A stretch of 64,000 bases of DNA from Salipiger profundus (GTDB taxonomy: Bacteria; Pseudomonadota; Alphaproteobacteria; Rhodobacterales; Rhodobacteraceae), in assembly GCF_001969385.1 (NCBI RefSeq), contig NZ_CP014796.1, forward strand, positions 1 to 64,000, read 5' to 3'. The notes beneath the pieces were generated by a model. That model was given only the letters and a program-made list of their open reading frames with translations. It was not told the origin of the DNA and ran no database searches. Below, piece after piece: positions 49,128 to 58,064 of the stretch. A program made the translations under genes and the position numbers. Every line of letters begins with the position of its first letter. Within the stretch, counting starts at the first letter, position 1.

Positions 49128-52100
49128 TTGCCGCTTACTGGACGGAATCCCGCGTACGACCTCATCAACGGCACAAATGAAACACGGAGGATCTCCGAGA
49201 TCGTTGGCACCGCCTCGATCGCTGGAGAAACAGATCGCATGATGCCCGGGGGCGTGAAATCTCCCGCCGTCAGAGCGTCGAGCGCGGACCGCGCCGTCAT
49301 TCCCGGAGGAACTGGCGATGACAGCCTGCCGGGCACGCCTGAAGCGGACTCCATCGCCGGCGGAGACGGGCATGATACGCTGGATGGCGCCGGTGGAGAC
49401 GACTACCTGGTCGGCCAGAGAGGCGACGACAGCCTGCTCGGCGGCGATGGGAACGACCGTCTCTACGGGGGACGCGGGGCCGATACGCTGCTGGGCGGCG
49501 CCGACGATGACACGCTGACCGGCGGGGCGGGGAACGACAGCCTCGAGGGCGGTCTTGGCAACGATTATCTCAGCGGCGGTGACGACGACGACGAGCTTTC
49601 CGGCGGTGACGGCTTCGACTCCCTCTACGCGGGCGCCGGCAACGACATTGTGCAAGGCGATGCAGGCGACGACACGCTGCACGGCGGCGATGGCAACGAT
49701 ACGATGCACGGCGGAGGCGAAAACGACTACCTTGCCGGCAATAGTGGTGACGACAGCCTGACCGGCGGCGACGGCGACGACCGCATCTACGGAGGGCGCG
49801 GCGCCGATACCATCCAAGGCGACGCGGGCAATGACACGCTGGCCGGAGGTGGTGGTGACGACATTCTCGAAGGCGGAGATGGCAACGACTATCTCGGCGG
49901 AAATGGCGGAGCGGATACACTCCATGCCGGTGCGGGAGACGACCTTGCCTACGGTGGTGCCGGCGACGACATCCTCCACGGAGACGATGGCGCCGACCTT
50001 CTCAGCGGCGAGGACGGGAACGACACGCTCGACGGTGGCACCGGGGACGACACGCTTCTCGGCGGGGATGGCATCGACACCGCGGATTTCTCCGGCGCCA
50101 CCGGAAATTCCTTTTTCGACTACGCGTTCGAAACGGTCACGACCGGCGACGGCGAGACGGCCCTCCAGGTCACCTACATCGGGACAACGGGCGTCGATAC
50201 CGGCACCGACCTTCTGTTCGACATGGAGTTCGGCACATTTGCCGAGGGCACCTTCCACATCGACGGCACGAACAACGCCCCGGTCCTCGGCGACGACACC
50301 ATCGTCGTGAATGAGGACAACATCTTCTCCTTCGGGGATGCCCTGACCGGAAACGACTTCGACCCGGACAACTCGCTGCCGCGATCGGGCGACATCACCC
50401 TGCCCCAGACGACGGTCGACACCACCGGGACGATCGGCCTCGTGACCGCACCGTCGATCCTTACGCAGGGCTCCTACGACCCGAACGGCCAGTTCGACTG
50501 GCTCGGCGAAGGCGAAACCGCCACGGACAGTTTCCAGTACACGGTCAGTGACGGCAACGGCGGTGTCACCACCGCGACCGTGACCGTCACGATCGAGGGG
50601 CAGAACGATGCCGAGGTGGCGGTCGGCCAGACCGTGACCGGGGTCACGCCGACTTTGATTGCCAATTACGATTCTGACTATGACACGATGATCTACTCGT
50701 TGGACTACCATGTCCCGCTGAGCGTGCTTCTGGCGGAAAACACGGGCGACAGCTCGGACATCGCGGCGAATTTCCAGATTTACACCAGGAATGCTTTCCT
50801 CGTGACGCAGGACGGGCTCGATGGCACGACGACTTATGGAGGCGCCGCAGTCATCGATGGAGACGAACTGGTCGTCACCTACGATCTCGCCGATCTGGCA
50901 GCGTCCGGCAGCGGTGGAGCGATTTCCGACAGCATCCTCATGGGCTATCACAACGTTATCGTCAACGGCGCCGTCACCCAGTATTTCGACTCGGTGGACA
51001 CCTATGAGCTGTGGAATGCCAGTATCCTGACGGGCCGGAACTATGGCGACCCGCTCGAGCTGGCAACAGCCGACTACCTCGATGGAGGCCAGGGCGAGTG
51101 GGGTGGCGAGGGGGTCAACACGGATTGGGGCTGGGGCATCATAGGACACGATGGCACCGACGGGGCGGTTGGCGCCGACGGCAACGACTGGGGCGGCGCA
51201 TTGCTCGGGACCGATGCGGATGAAATCCTTGTCGGGCTCGACGCCCCCGACGCCGGGGACGGTGGAACCGGTGGCCGGAGCGGCGACGGCGCGGATGGCT
51301 ACTTTCTATGGACCCAAACAAGAGCGGGACCAGTCCCTCTGCCGCAGACAGGATTCAACGGCGGTGATGGCGGTGACGGAGGTGCAGGGGGCGATTCGAC
51401 ATATCTACTCGCGGCGGAAGGCGGTGATGACACCATCGTCAGCGGAGCCCCCGGAGCCGGCGGAGATGTCGGCAGCGCCGGAGGCTATGGAACCGACGGC
51501 GAGCGACGTGAAGCACCAGGTATCCTCACTGACTATTTTGCGGACGGAGGGAGCGCCGGGGAGCAAGGTTCCGGCGGACCTGGCGGGTTCGCGGAGTACC
51601 TGATATACGCCGGCGATGGAAACGATGTCGTCTATGCCGCAGACCTGCGCGACGTGGCGGGCTTGCCAGGCGCCTACGAGATCGACGGGGGCGCGGGCAA
51701 CGACCATATCTACTTCTTCTCCCGCACGCTTCCGGAGTCCGATCACTTCGATTTCGCTATTCGCGGCGGAGCAGGGGATGATGTCATAGAGCGGTCTCTG
51801 GGGGCGATTCTGGATGACGTGACCTACGCGGGCTACTCACGCACTTACGTGGACGGGGCTGGAGCGGCCGGCTCCACGGGTACCATCGATGGCGGCGCCG
51901 GGTTCGACCAGTTCGTCTGGTACGGCATCGGAGGGCTCGAGTTCATTTCCCTAGTCATGCGGGAAATCTCACTGGATGGCCTCATGAACATGGAGCGGAT
52001 CTCGTTGGAATTCAGAGGCACGATCAATCTTCAGCTGACGCCACAAGCCGTCGCCGCGGCGAGCGGCGATAATGTCCTGTTTATCGATGACGGGGATGAG

Positions 52101-52280
52101 GGTTTTGCCGACCAAATTACCCAACAAGTGACGCTGGGGGGCAGCCAGCTGTGGCTGCAGACCGGCTCCGGTTTCGAAGGCGAGGATGGCACGGTCTACG
52201 ACATCTACACCTCGGTTGCGGATTCCACGTTCCCCGTCTCGACGACAGTCTACATCGAAACGACGTTCGAAATCGCATGA
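49128..52280 (+). CDS. RTX calcium-binding, VCBS-domain exported protein (prophage cargo)
   Basis: A 1,050-codon frame from a TTG at 49128 with CGGAGGG upstream; an ATG at 49,240 is the alternative. Residues about 60-315 hold many GGxGxDxLxG nonapeptides (for example [20 protein letters not shown]), which fold as calcium beta-rolls. Residues about 385-505 are a cadherin/VCBS-type repeat ([37 protein letters not shown]). The C-terminal 540 residues are Gly/Asp-rich and not recognised. Such proteins leave by type I secretion as adhesins or matrix proteins; no secretion genes are adjacent. It lies between the repressor and the end of prophage 2. Confidence 0.8.
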   Translation: MPLTGRNPAYDLINGTNETRRISEIVGTASIAGETDRMMPGGVKSPAVRASSADRAVIPGGTGDDSLPGTPEADSIAGGDGHDTLDGAGGDDYLVGQRGDDSLLGGDGNDRLYGGRGADTLLGGADDDTLTGGAGNDSLEGGLGNDYLSGGDDDDELSGGDGFDSLYAGAGNDIVQGDAGDDTLHGGDGNDTMHGGGENDYLAGNSGDDSLTGGDGDDRIYGGRGADTIQGDAGNDTLAGGGGDDILEGGDGNDYLGGNGGADTLHAGAGDDLAYGGAGDDILHGDDGADLLSGEDGNDTLDGGTGDDTLLGGDGIDTADFSGATGNSFFDYAFETVTTGDGETALQVTYIGTTGVDTGTDLLFDMEFGTFAEGTFHIDGTNNAPVLGDDTIVVNEDNIFSFGDALTGNDFDPDNSLPRSGDITLPQTTVDTTGTIGLVTAPSILTQGSYDPNGQFDWLGEGETATDSFQYTVSDGNGGVTTATVTVTIEGQNDAEVAVGQTVTGVTPTLIANYDSDYDTMIYSLDYHVPLSVLLAENTGDSSDIAANFQIYTRNAFLVTQDGLDGTTTYGGAAVIDGDELVVTYDLADLAASGSGGAISDSILMGYHNVIVNGAVTQYFDSVDTYELWNASILTGRNYGDPLELATADYLDGGQGEWGGEGVNTDWGWGIIGHDGTDGAVGADGNDWGGALLGTDADEILVGLDAPDAGDGGTGGRSGDGADGYFLWTQTRAGPVPLPQTGFNGGDGGDGGAGGDSTYLLAAEGGDDTIVSGAPGAGGDVGSAGGYGTDGERREAPGILTDYFADGGSAGEQGSGGPGGFAEYLIYAGDGNDVVYAADLRDVAGLPGAYEIDGGAGNDHIYFFSRTLPESDHFDFAIRGGAGDDVIERSLGAILDDVTYAGYSRTYVDGAGAAGSTGTIDGGAGFDQFVWYGIGGLEFISLVMREISLDGLMNMERISLEFRGTINLQLTPQAVAAASGDNVLFIDDGDEGFADQITQQVTLGGSQLWLQTGSGFEGEDGTVYDIYTSVADSTFPVSTTVYIETTFEIA

Positions 52281-52318
52281 CCTTGCGCGGACTGTCTGAC
52301 GGTCTGCGCAGCGCAGCA

Positions 52319-52629
52319 TCCTGACCGGGGCCACGGTGAAGACGTCCATGGACGGGCGCGGTGGGTGGATGGAAAACGTCATGATCGAACGGCTATGGCG
52401 ATCCTTGAAGTATGAATGCGTCTATCTGCACGCCTTCGAAACCGGGTCAGCGGCCCGGGATGGCATCGGCAAGTGGATCGACTTCTACAACACCGAGCGC
52501 CCGCATTCCGCACTCGGGGGGAAGAACACCGGTCGAGGCCCATCAGGGCCCTGACCTACAGGCGCCAGCATGATCAATAGGCAAGCCAAGAAGCGCCGCA
52601 AACCTGTCCGAAAAATGGGGGCCACCTAA
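52319..52629 (+). pseudogene. IS3-family transposase remnant with element end
   Basis: The C-terminal part of an IS3 OrfB integrase: TSMDGRGGWMENVMIERLW, then FYNTERPHSALGG, with a frameshift in the following G-run (TPVEAHQGP in the next frame). The right end TGTCCGAAAAATGGGGGCC follows at about 52,605-52,627. The 5' two-thirds are absent. Confidence 0.82.
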
Positions 52630-53002
52630 AACCGACAGGCACATGTTCAAACATGTGCCTGTTTCTGTTTGGAAATCCACAAGTGGGACGGCTGAAAGAG
52701 AAGTGGGCTGGGAGGGCCCCACTTCCTGGACCTCTCGAACACTTCAAACGCGCCTTTCAACCCCCCCTCCAGAGCGCCTTAAACGCAAATTCAAAAGGGC
52801 TCGCGCATCCCGGCCCATGACTCGCCCAAATCGCCCAGATCGCGTCATACCACCCAGTTTGCCGCTCTACTGTAAAACTCGATTGACCTTGCGACGCGCA
52901 CGGCACCTCCCCTTCCATGCCTTGATTTCATGGCCGTCCGGCTCCCTCCGGGAACCTCGGACCTCTTCCGGTATCCACTGCAAGAATGAGTGTCACCCAA
53001 CA
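52630..53002 (-). other. Prophage 2 repressor-side terminus and end region
   Basis: Homologous to 30,255-30,638, with the last 27 bases differing at only one position and the match ending at CA (53,001-53,002). It includes a perfect 13-bp inverted repeat ACAGGCACATGTT with a 2-base loop (52,635-52,662), followed by tttctgttt. It also has AAGTGGGAC-type motifs at 52,681, 52,701 and 52,716 (reverse), and TTRCAGTR-type motifs at 52,868 and 52,976. The IS3 remnant abuts it at 52,629. No gene is seen. Confidence 0.75.
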
Positions 53003-53142
53003 CTGAGCCCATCGCCGAGATGGGTCGCTCTGCAGCGCCGGGTGCCAATACAAAGGGCGCGTGAGACAGCATCTCCGCTACATCGCGCTCAGCCCCGGAC
53101 CGCTGCACCGAATGAAAATCGCATCTTCATGCCGGGAGGCCT

Positions 53143-54408
53143 TCAGCTTTCGCCGGCATCCGCGGTGTCGTTTTCGGAATGCTCCGCCGCCCATGCGCCG
53201 GCGGCCTCGACGGCAACGGCCGAACTCGAGGGCAGCACGTTGAGGTAGCGCTCGGTCTCGTCCGAGGGCGTCGCCGCACGTTGCGTCATGCGATAGAGCG
53301 CATAGGCCGATATCACGACGAAGGTCGCGCCCAGGAACAGCCAGAAACCGTTGGGCCCCAGCCACTGCATGGCCCAGCCCGTCACGAGCGGGCCCGCGAT
53401 GGCGCCGAGGCCGAAGGTGAACACCAGCCCGCCCGAGGCGGCGGGCATTTCATCGGCAGACAGGGCGTCATTGGTATAGGCCAGGAAGAGCGCGTAGAGG
53501 GGCGTCGTCACGCCCCCGGCGAGAAAGGCCGCAGCCATGACGAACCAGATGTCCCCCGAGACCAGCCAGCCGAAGCCGCAGGCCACCGCCCCGAGGGCCG
53601 CCGCACCGAAGATCACCTTGCGCCGGTCGATCTGGTCCGACAGCCAGCCGATCGGATATTGCAGCACCAGCGCCCCGGCAAAGAGCATCGCCACGAAAAG
53701 CGAAATCTGCGAGGCGCTCAGCCCGATCTGGGTGCCGAAGACCGCCCCCATGCCCGACTGCGTGGCATAGACGCTTCCGAGCAGGAATATCCCGACCGTC
53801 CCGAGCGGAGAGCCACGGAAAAGCTCGCGCAGCGCCATCGGGCGGGCCACCTCGACGACCGGGACGGGTGAGACCGAGAGAAGGATCGGGGCAAAGGAGA
53901 CCGAGACCAGGATCGAGGCCCCGATGAAAAGCGCGGAGGTCGCGGCGTCTCCAAGCGTGAGCAGGCCCTGCGCACCGATGATCCCGATGGTCTGGGCCAG
54001 CATGTAGGCGGACAGGATCTTGCCCCGCGTTTCGTTCGTGGCCGCGTGGTTCAGCCAGCTTTCGGCAGTCACGTAGACCCCCGACATGCAGAATCCGATC
54101 AGGACACGCAGCAGCGTCCACGCCCAGGGTTCGGTGATCAGCGGCAGCGCGATCAGCCCGGCGGACATGAAGCTTCCCAGGGCGGCGAACACGCGCACGT
54201 GACCGACCCGGCGGATCAACTGCGGCGTGATGCGTGCGCCGGACAGGAAGCCGACGAAGTAACCGGAGGTCACGACGGCGAGCTCTGAGGCCGAGAAACC
54301 CTCCACGTCTCCTCGCAGGCCGATGAGCGTGAAATGCATCCCGTTCCCGAGCATCACGAGAACGATTCCGAGCAGCAGTGCCCAGACGCCGGAGAGGACA
54401 GTGATCAT
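53143..54408 (-). CDS. MFS transporter (YcaD-like)
   Basis: A 421-residue membrane protein with 12 predicted helices. The first half has GFCMSGVYVTAESWLNHAA, and the loop before helix 9 has YPIGWLSDQIDRRKVIF, the major-facilitator signature. It resembles the YcaD/UMF subfamily; substrate unknown. It is the first chromosomal gene after the phage end, 141 bases away, and appears intact. Confidence 0.85.
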   Translation of the reverse strand: MITVLSGVWALLLGIVLVMLGNGMHFTLIGLRGDVEGFSASELAVVTSGYFVGFLSGARITPQLIRRVGHVRVFAALGSFMSAGLIALPLITEPWAWTLLRVLIGFCMSGVYVTAESWLNHAATNETRGKILSAYMLAQTIGIIGAQGLLTLGDAATSALFIGASILVSVSFAPILLSVSPVPVVEVARPMALRELFRGSPLGTVGIFLLGSVYATQSGMGAVFGTQIGLSASQISLFVAMLFAGALVLQYPIGWLSDQIDRRKVIFGAAALGAVACGFGWLVSGDIWFVMAAAFLAGGVTTPLYALFLAYTNDALSADEMPAASGGLVFTFGLGAIAGPLVTGWAMQWLGPNGFWLFLGATFVVISAYALYRMTQRAATPSDETERYLNVLPSSSAVAVEAAGAWAAEHSENDTADAGES

Positions 54409-54828
54409 GGTGCGCTCTTCCGCAGGCCGTGGTGGACAACAGGAGCATAAGCCGACCCCGCTCCTGCGCGTGGCGCACCTGCGGCGAAAAAGGAGCGAAT
54501 GACGACAGATTGCTCCTCATTGCGGCCCCTGCCCCCAGCGCTTCCCGGAAAAGCGGCACCACCGGAAACGAGCTTCCTCGGTCCGGGCCGCTTCAAGGTG
54601 CGCCAAGCGACCATGACGAACGATCTTCTCCGCGTTCGCAGGTTCGCCCGCACTTCCGTCCGCCGCCTCGCAGACCACCTGCGGACGCTGTCCCGCAGCC
54701 GCGAACAGGTGCCTGCCTGCCGAAAGCTGGCCAAGCTGCCATGCCGAACGCAAAAGACCCGCGGGATCGATCAGATCCGCGGGTCCCGTTTGATGTCGCC
54801 TCAAAGCGGCGGTGGCCGGCGCCCCGGC
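54409..54828. other. Non-coding region upstream of the MFS gene
   Basis: About 420 bases holding the MFS promoter region and, at its far end, the terminator of the next minus-strand gene. Open frames here are not supported by codon pattern or ribosome sites. Confidence 0.5.
54751..54788 (-). terminator. Rho-independent terminator after the acidic-protein gene
   Basis: On the minus strand a 12-13-bp stem (GACCCGCGGATC / GATCCCGCGGGTC) is followed by TTTTG. It begins 41 bases after the stop at 54,829. Confidence 0.8.
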
Positions 54829-55731
54829 TCAGGCCAGTTCGAAGTCCTCTTCCGGCGCAGCGGCCTCCTCGAGACTCTCCTCTTCGGGCTCCTCGTCGGT
54901 GTCGAGGCTGAGAGCGGCCATCAGTTCGAGGCTTTCACCCTCGGCACCGTAGAGGTCGAGCGCGCCGGCCTCGATGGCCGCATCATAGGCGTCGAGAACC
55001 TCGTCGGCGTTGGCAAACCCGCCTTCGGGCGCCTCGATGCTGAACAGCTCTTCGGGATATCCCTCGTCGTTGAACTCATAGAAGACGATGGATTGAATCG
55101 AGGGGATGTCGTAGGCGTCGTCGTCGATCTCGTTCTCGTAGTAGTTCAGGTAATTCTCGAAGGTCGCCTCCTGCCCCTCGGGAAGCGAGTCGGGATACCC
55201 CTCAATCGGCTCGCCGGTGATGAAAATCCCGTTCACGGGCTCGCCCTCTGCGGAAACGCCGAAGAACACCTTCTCGAAGGTCGGCTCGTCGCCGGGCTCC
55301 TCCGGCTCTTCCGGGTCGTCGGAAACCGCCTTGATGGACCCCTCTTCGGTCGTGGTCGACGTTGCGCGGATGCCGAAGACGTCGATGGCGTCGAGGCTAT
55401 CGACGTCCAGTTCGAGGGTCAGCGTATCGCCCTGCGACACATAGGACTGCTTGTCTTCGCCCTCGGTTCCGAGACCCGGGTCGCTCACCTTTTCGGCGTC
55501 GTCCCACTGAATGGCCTCGCCGTCGAGCTGGGCGCCGTTCATGTTGAGAGGACCGCTGAGAGACACGCTGTCCCCGGAGAAGTCGTCGTCTCCGATGTAG
55601 ATGGCGTTCACGTCCATGGCGCCGTCGAGCACTTCGATGTCCGCGTAGAATTTTCCATCTGCTTCATACAGGCTAACCGTGTAGGAAAGTCCTTCGGTCT
55701 CGTAGGTGAAAACTTTCGAATAATCAGGCAT
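54829..55731 (-). CDS. Very acidic protein of unknown function
   Basis: A 300-residue protein from ATG 55731 (MPDYSKVFTYETEG); an ATG at 55746 would add five residues. It is extremely rich in Asp and Glu, with a Pro-Glu linker (EEPEEPGDEP) near residue 145 and an acidic C-terminus (EEAAAPEEDFELA). It has no signal peptide or membrane segment. Composition resembles type I-secreted or halophilic calcium-related proteins, and the neighbour is an RTX gene on the same strand. No domain recognised. Confidence 0.7.
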   Translation of the reverse strand: MPDYSKVFTYETEGLSYTVSLYEADGKFYADIEVLDGAMDVNAIYIGDDDFSGDSVSLSGPLNMNGAQLDGEAIQWDDAEKVSDPGLGTEGEDKQSYVSQGDTLTLELDVDSLDAIDVFGIRATSTTTEEGSIKAVSDDPEEPEEPGDEPTFEKVFFGVSAEGEPVNGIFITGEPIEGYPDSLPEGQEATFENYLNYYENEIDDDAYDIPSIQSIVFYEFNDEGYPEELFSIEAPEGGFANADEVLDAYDAAIEAGALDLYGAEGESLELMAALSLDTDEEPEEESLEEAAAPEEDFELA

Positions 55732-56020
55732 TGCAGTAAATCCCATCGCTCAAGAACACATTCCGGCTGGCGCGATCATCCCGGCGGCCGGGGATCGAGG
55801 CACAGTCCGTCGCGCCCATTTGATACCATGTTGCTGCCCACATCGTGCCACAAAAGCGCGAATGCCCTAGAAACAGATTGTTTCCGAACGCGTGGCGGCG
55901 GTGCCGCGTGACGCATCCGGCAGCTCGCGCATGTCTCTTTGGAACAGGGAGCGACCGCGCGCAGCACCTCTCCTGGAGTCCGATCAAGAAGGGTTCAGTC
56001 TGGGCATCAGAAGGAGGCGA

Positions 56021-56047
56021 GGCGGACGACCGGATGCGCCGTCCGCC
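56021..56047 (-). terminator. Hairpin after the second RTX gene
   Basis: A GGCGGACG / CGTCCGCC stem lies 9 bases downstream of the RTX stop at 56,056 on the minus strand. It has no T-run, so termination may be weak. The rest of 55,732-56,020 shows no gene and probably carries the acidic-protein promoter. Confidence 0.5.
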
Positions 56048-56055
56048 CCCAAGTC

Positions 56056-57411
56056 TCAGACGAAAAGGAAATCGTCCTGGGTCAGGTCGCTCGCATCGAC
56101 GCCGTACACCTCGATGACCTGGCCGCCCACCGAGATCTCGGAGCTGACGCCGTCCTGGGTGATGGTCAGGTCGTCGTAGGTGACGCCCCTCATCTGGATC
56201 ACGTCCAGACCGTCCTCAAAGTCCGAGATCCGGTCTGTCTCGCCCACGGTGAAGGTGTTGAACACGAAGGTGTCCGCCCCCGCGCCACCGACCATCGTGT
56301 CGTCGCCACCACCGCCCGACAGCATGTCGGCGCCAGCGTTGCCGAGAAGGTAGTCGTTGCCTGCCTCGCCGAACATCGCGTCGTTGCCGCCGCCGCCCGC
56401 AATCGTGTCGGACCCCGTGCCGCCCTGGATCGTGTCGAAGCCACGCCCGCCGTAGAGCCGGTCGTTGCCGTCCTCGCCCCGCAGCAGGTCCGAGCCGTCA
56501 CGTCCGAGCAGCAGGTCGTCGTCATCGCCGCCGTAGAGTTCGTCGGCCTCGGCGCCACCTTCGACGGTATCGTTGCCGGAGCCCCCGAACAGGGTATCGC
56601 GGCCCTCGTCGCCAAGCAGGTAATCGTCGCCGGCCTCACCGTAGATCGTGTCATCCTCGTATCCGCCGGCGATCGTGTCCGATCCCTCGCCCCCGGTGAT
56701 GGAATCCTGCCCGCGTCCGCCGTAGATGCGGTCGGCTCCGTCTTCACCGGACAGCGTGTCATCGCCAAGCTGCCCTGCCAGGAAGTCGTTTCCGCTGCCG
56801 CCGCTGGCAAAATCGGCGCCATCGCCGCCGTAGAGATCGTCATCGCCGGTGTTGCCCGTCATGACGTCGTCGCCCTCGTCGCCGTAGAGCGTATCGGCGT
56901 CGGAACCGCCGAACATCCGGTCATCGCCTCCGCCGCCTTCGAGGCGGTCATCGCCCTGCCGGCCGGTCATCGTGTTGTCAAAGAAGTCACCGACGTAGAT
57001 GTCATCGGCCGTGGTCCCCTCGTAGGGGTTCGGGAAGACCTCTCCCGGCGTGTCTTCGATATCGAGGATCAGGGCGACGATCCCGGTCACGAAGGGCTCG
57101 CCCTCGGGGTAGTGGAAATAGGTGGCGCCATTGGCCTCGAAAACGATCACCGGCACAGGAGTTCCGAGTGGCACGATCACCCCGAGCGCCTCCACCCCGG
57201 GCTGCGCCGTGCCGGAGCCGACATAGGTGATGTCGTCGCCCTCGAACGTGCTTTGCGTATCGTCGCTTCCGAGCGTGCCATCGTTGTCGGCCAATGTGCC
57301 TTCCATCTCCCCGGAGAAGGCGGTCAGTAGCAAGGTCGGATCGTCGGTCAGCAGGTTCGCATTGGCCAGCGAACCAACATACTCACGCACTGTAATGTCT
57401 TGAGTTGGCAT
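56056..57411 (-). CDS. RTX calcium-binding protein (hemolysin-type repeats)
   Basis: A 451-residue protein from ATG 57411 with GGAGGAG upstream. Residues 1-140 form an N-terminal domain with no recognised family. Residues about 145-400 are RTX nonapeptide blocks (GGRGQDSITGGEGSDTIAGG). The C-terminus (GETDRISDFEDGLDVIQMRG) is the type found in peptidase M10-like serralysin C domains and serves as a type I secretion signal. It is a different protein from the 1,050-aa RTX protein at 49,128, sharing only the repeat type. Confidence 0.82.
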   Translation of the reverse strand: MPTQDITVREYVGSLANANLLTDDPTLLLTAFSGEMEGTLADNDGTLGSDDTQSTFEGDDITYVGSGTAQPGVEALGVIVPLGTPVPVIVFEANGATYFHYPEGEPFVTGIVALILDIEDTPGEVFPNPYEGTTADDIYVGDFFDNTMTGRQGDDRLEGGGGDDRMFGGSDADTLYGDEGDDVMTGNTGDDDLYGGDGADFASGGSGNDFLAGQLGDDTLSGEDGADRIYGGRGQDSITGGEGSDTIAGGYEDDTIYGEAGDDYLLGDEGRDTLFGGSGNDTVEGGAEADELYGGDDDDLLLGRDGSDLLRGEDGNDRLYGGRGFDTIQGGTGSDTIAGGGGNDAMFGEAGNDYLLGNAGADMLSGGGGDDTMVGGAGADTFVFNTFTVGETDRISDFEDGLDVIQMRGVTYDDLTITQDGVSSEISVGGQVIEVYGVDASDLTQDDFLFV

Positions 57412-57739
57412 ATCGAATTTCTCCTCCACAGTCTGCGGCAACACCGCATATGAAAAAGCTTCGCCGAAAATATAGGTTTTTCAACTGTAACCCTCGCGAC
57501 ACAACACAACCTATTGCAGATCAAGAAAAAGAATCTTTTCTCAGATTTGATCAAATTTCAATTTTTGTTGGAAATACCCGTTATGCGGGAATCACTCACG
57601 CGCCGTCGACAGCTGGCCCGACGCAGCGCTGCGACGCTGCAACGGGGCGCCCGGTCCGTGCAGCCGGAACACATGCGCCGGACCGGGTCGCCCCGGCACC
57701 CAAGACGTCTCTTGCGCGGCGGGCGCCGCTTCAGTATCC
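57412..57739. other. Non-coding region between RTX gene and B12 riboswitch
   Basis: About 330 bases. The first 150 (to about 57,570) are A/T-rich and probably hold divergent promoters for the RTX gene and the B12 operon. No gene is supported. Confidence 0.5.
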
Positions 57740-57906
57740 CGGCGACATTCTGGTTCCGGCATCCCCGGAGAATAGGGAACGCGGTGCAAACCCGCGACTG
57801 CCCCCGCAACTGTGAGCGGCGAGCGTCATCGGCAACATGCCACTGGGTGAAAGCCCGGGAAGGCCCGAGCGACGCAACGACCCGCAAGTCAGGAGACCTG
57901 CCAGGA
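57740..57906 (+). promoter_or_regulatory. Cobalamin (B12) riboswitch
   Basis: The conserved B12 elements follow in order: tggttcc with ggagaatagggaa, cgcggtgcaaacccgcg, the core actgcccccgcaactgtgag, gccactgggtgaaagcccggg-type P6 arm, aacgacccgcaagtcaggagacctgcc at the end. It lies about 160 bases upstream of btuB and should turn down the operon when adenosylcobalamin is plentiful. Confidence 0.93.
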
Positions 57907-58064
57907 TGATCACCCTCCCCTCGCGCGGGGCGCGCCACGGGGAACGGTCTGTCCGTTCGTGGTGACGTTCGCATCGTTCGCGGCGGGACCACAGGCCCTT
58001 TCCGTGAACAAATCTCACCACCGCCCTGCCGCTTGCGGGGATCGGTCAGGAAAGGAAGACAGGC

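Larger units (their letters stand above)
30644..53002 (-). mobile_element. Decayed Mu-like prophage 2
   Basis: A second transposable phage in the same orientation as prophage 1, from its fibre-side end (TG at 30,644) to its repressor-side end (CA at 53,002). It retains two tail-tip/fibre modules, a tape-measure tail, a dead S24 repressor and a cargo gene. It lacks transposase, MuB, lysis, terminase, portal and capsid genes, and contains IS5, IS110 and IS3 sequences. Several illegitimate junctions, an amber codon and a frameshift show that it is defective. Confidence 0.8.

Noticed and set aside
49300..50100. CRISPR-like or simple repeat array
   Set aside because: The periodicity is in-frame codons of RTX nonapeptides, not equal-length repeats with unique spacers.
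49011..51149. 712-codon minus-strand frame over the RTX gene
   Set aside because: Repeated codons of the RTX array keep the opposite strand open; product is a mirror repeat with no family.
53003..53142. Possible gene between phage end and MFS transporter
   Set aside because: Only 140 bases, no ribosome site or conserved product.
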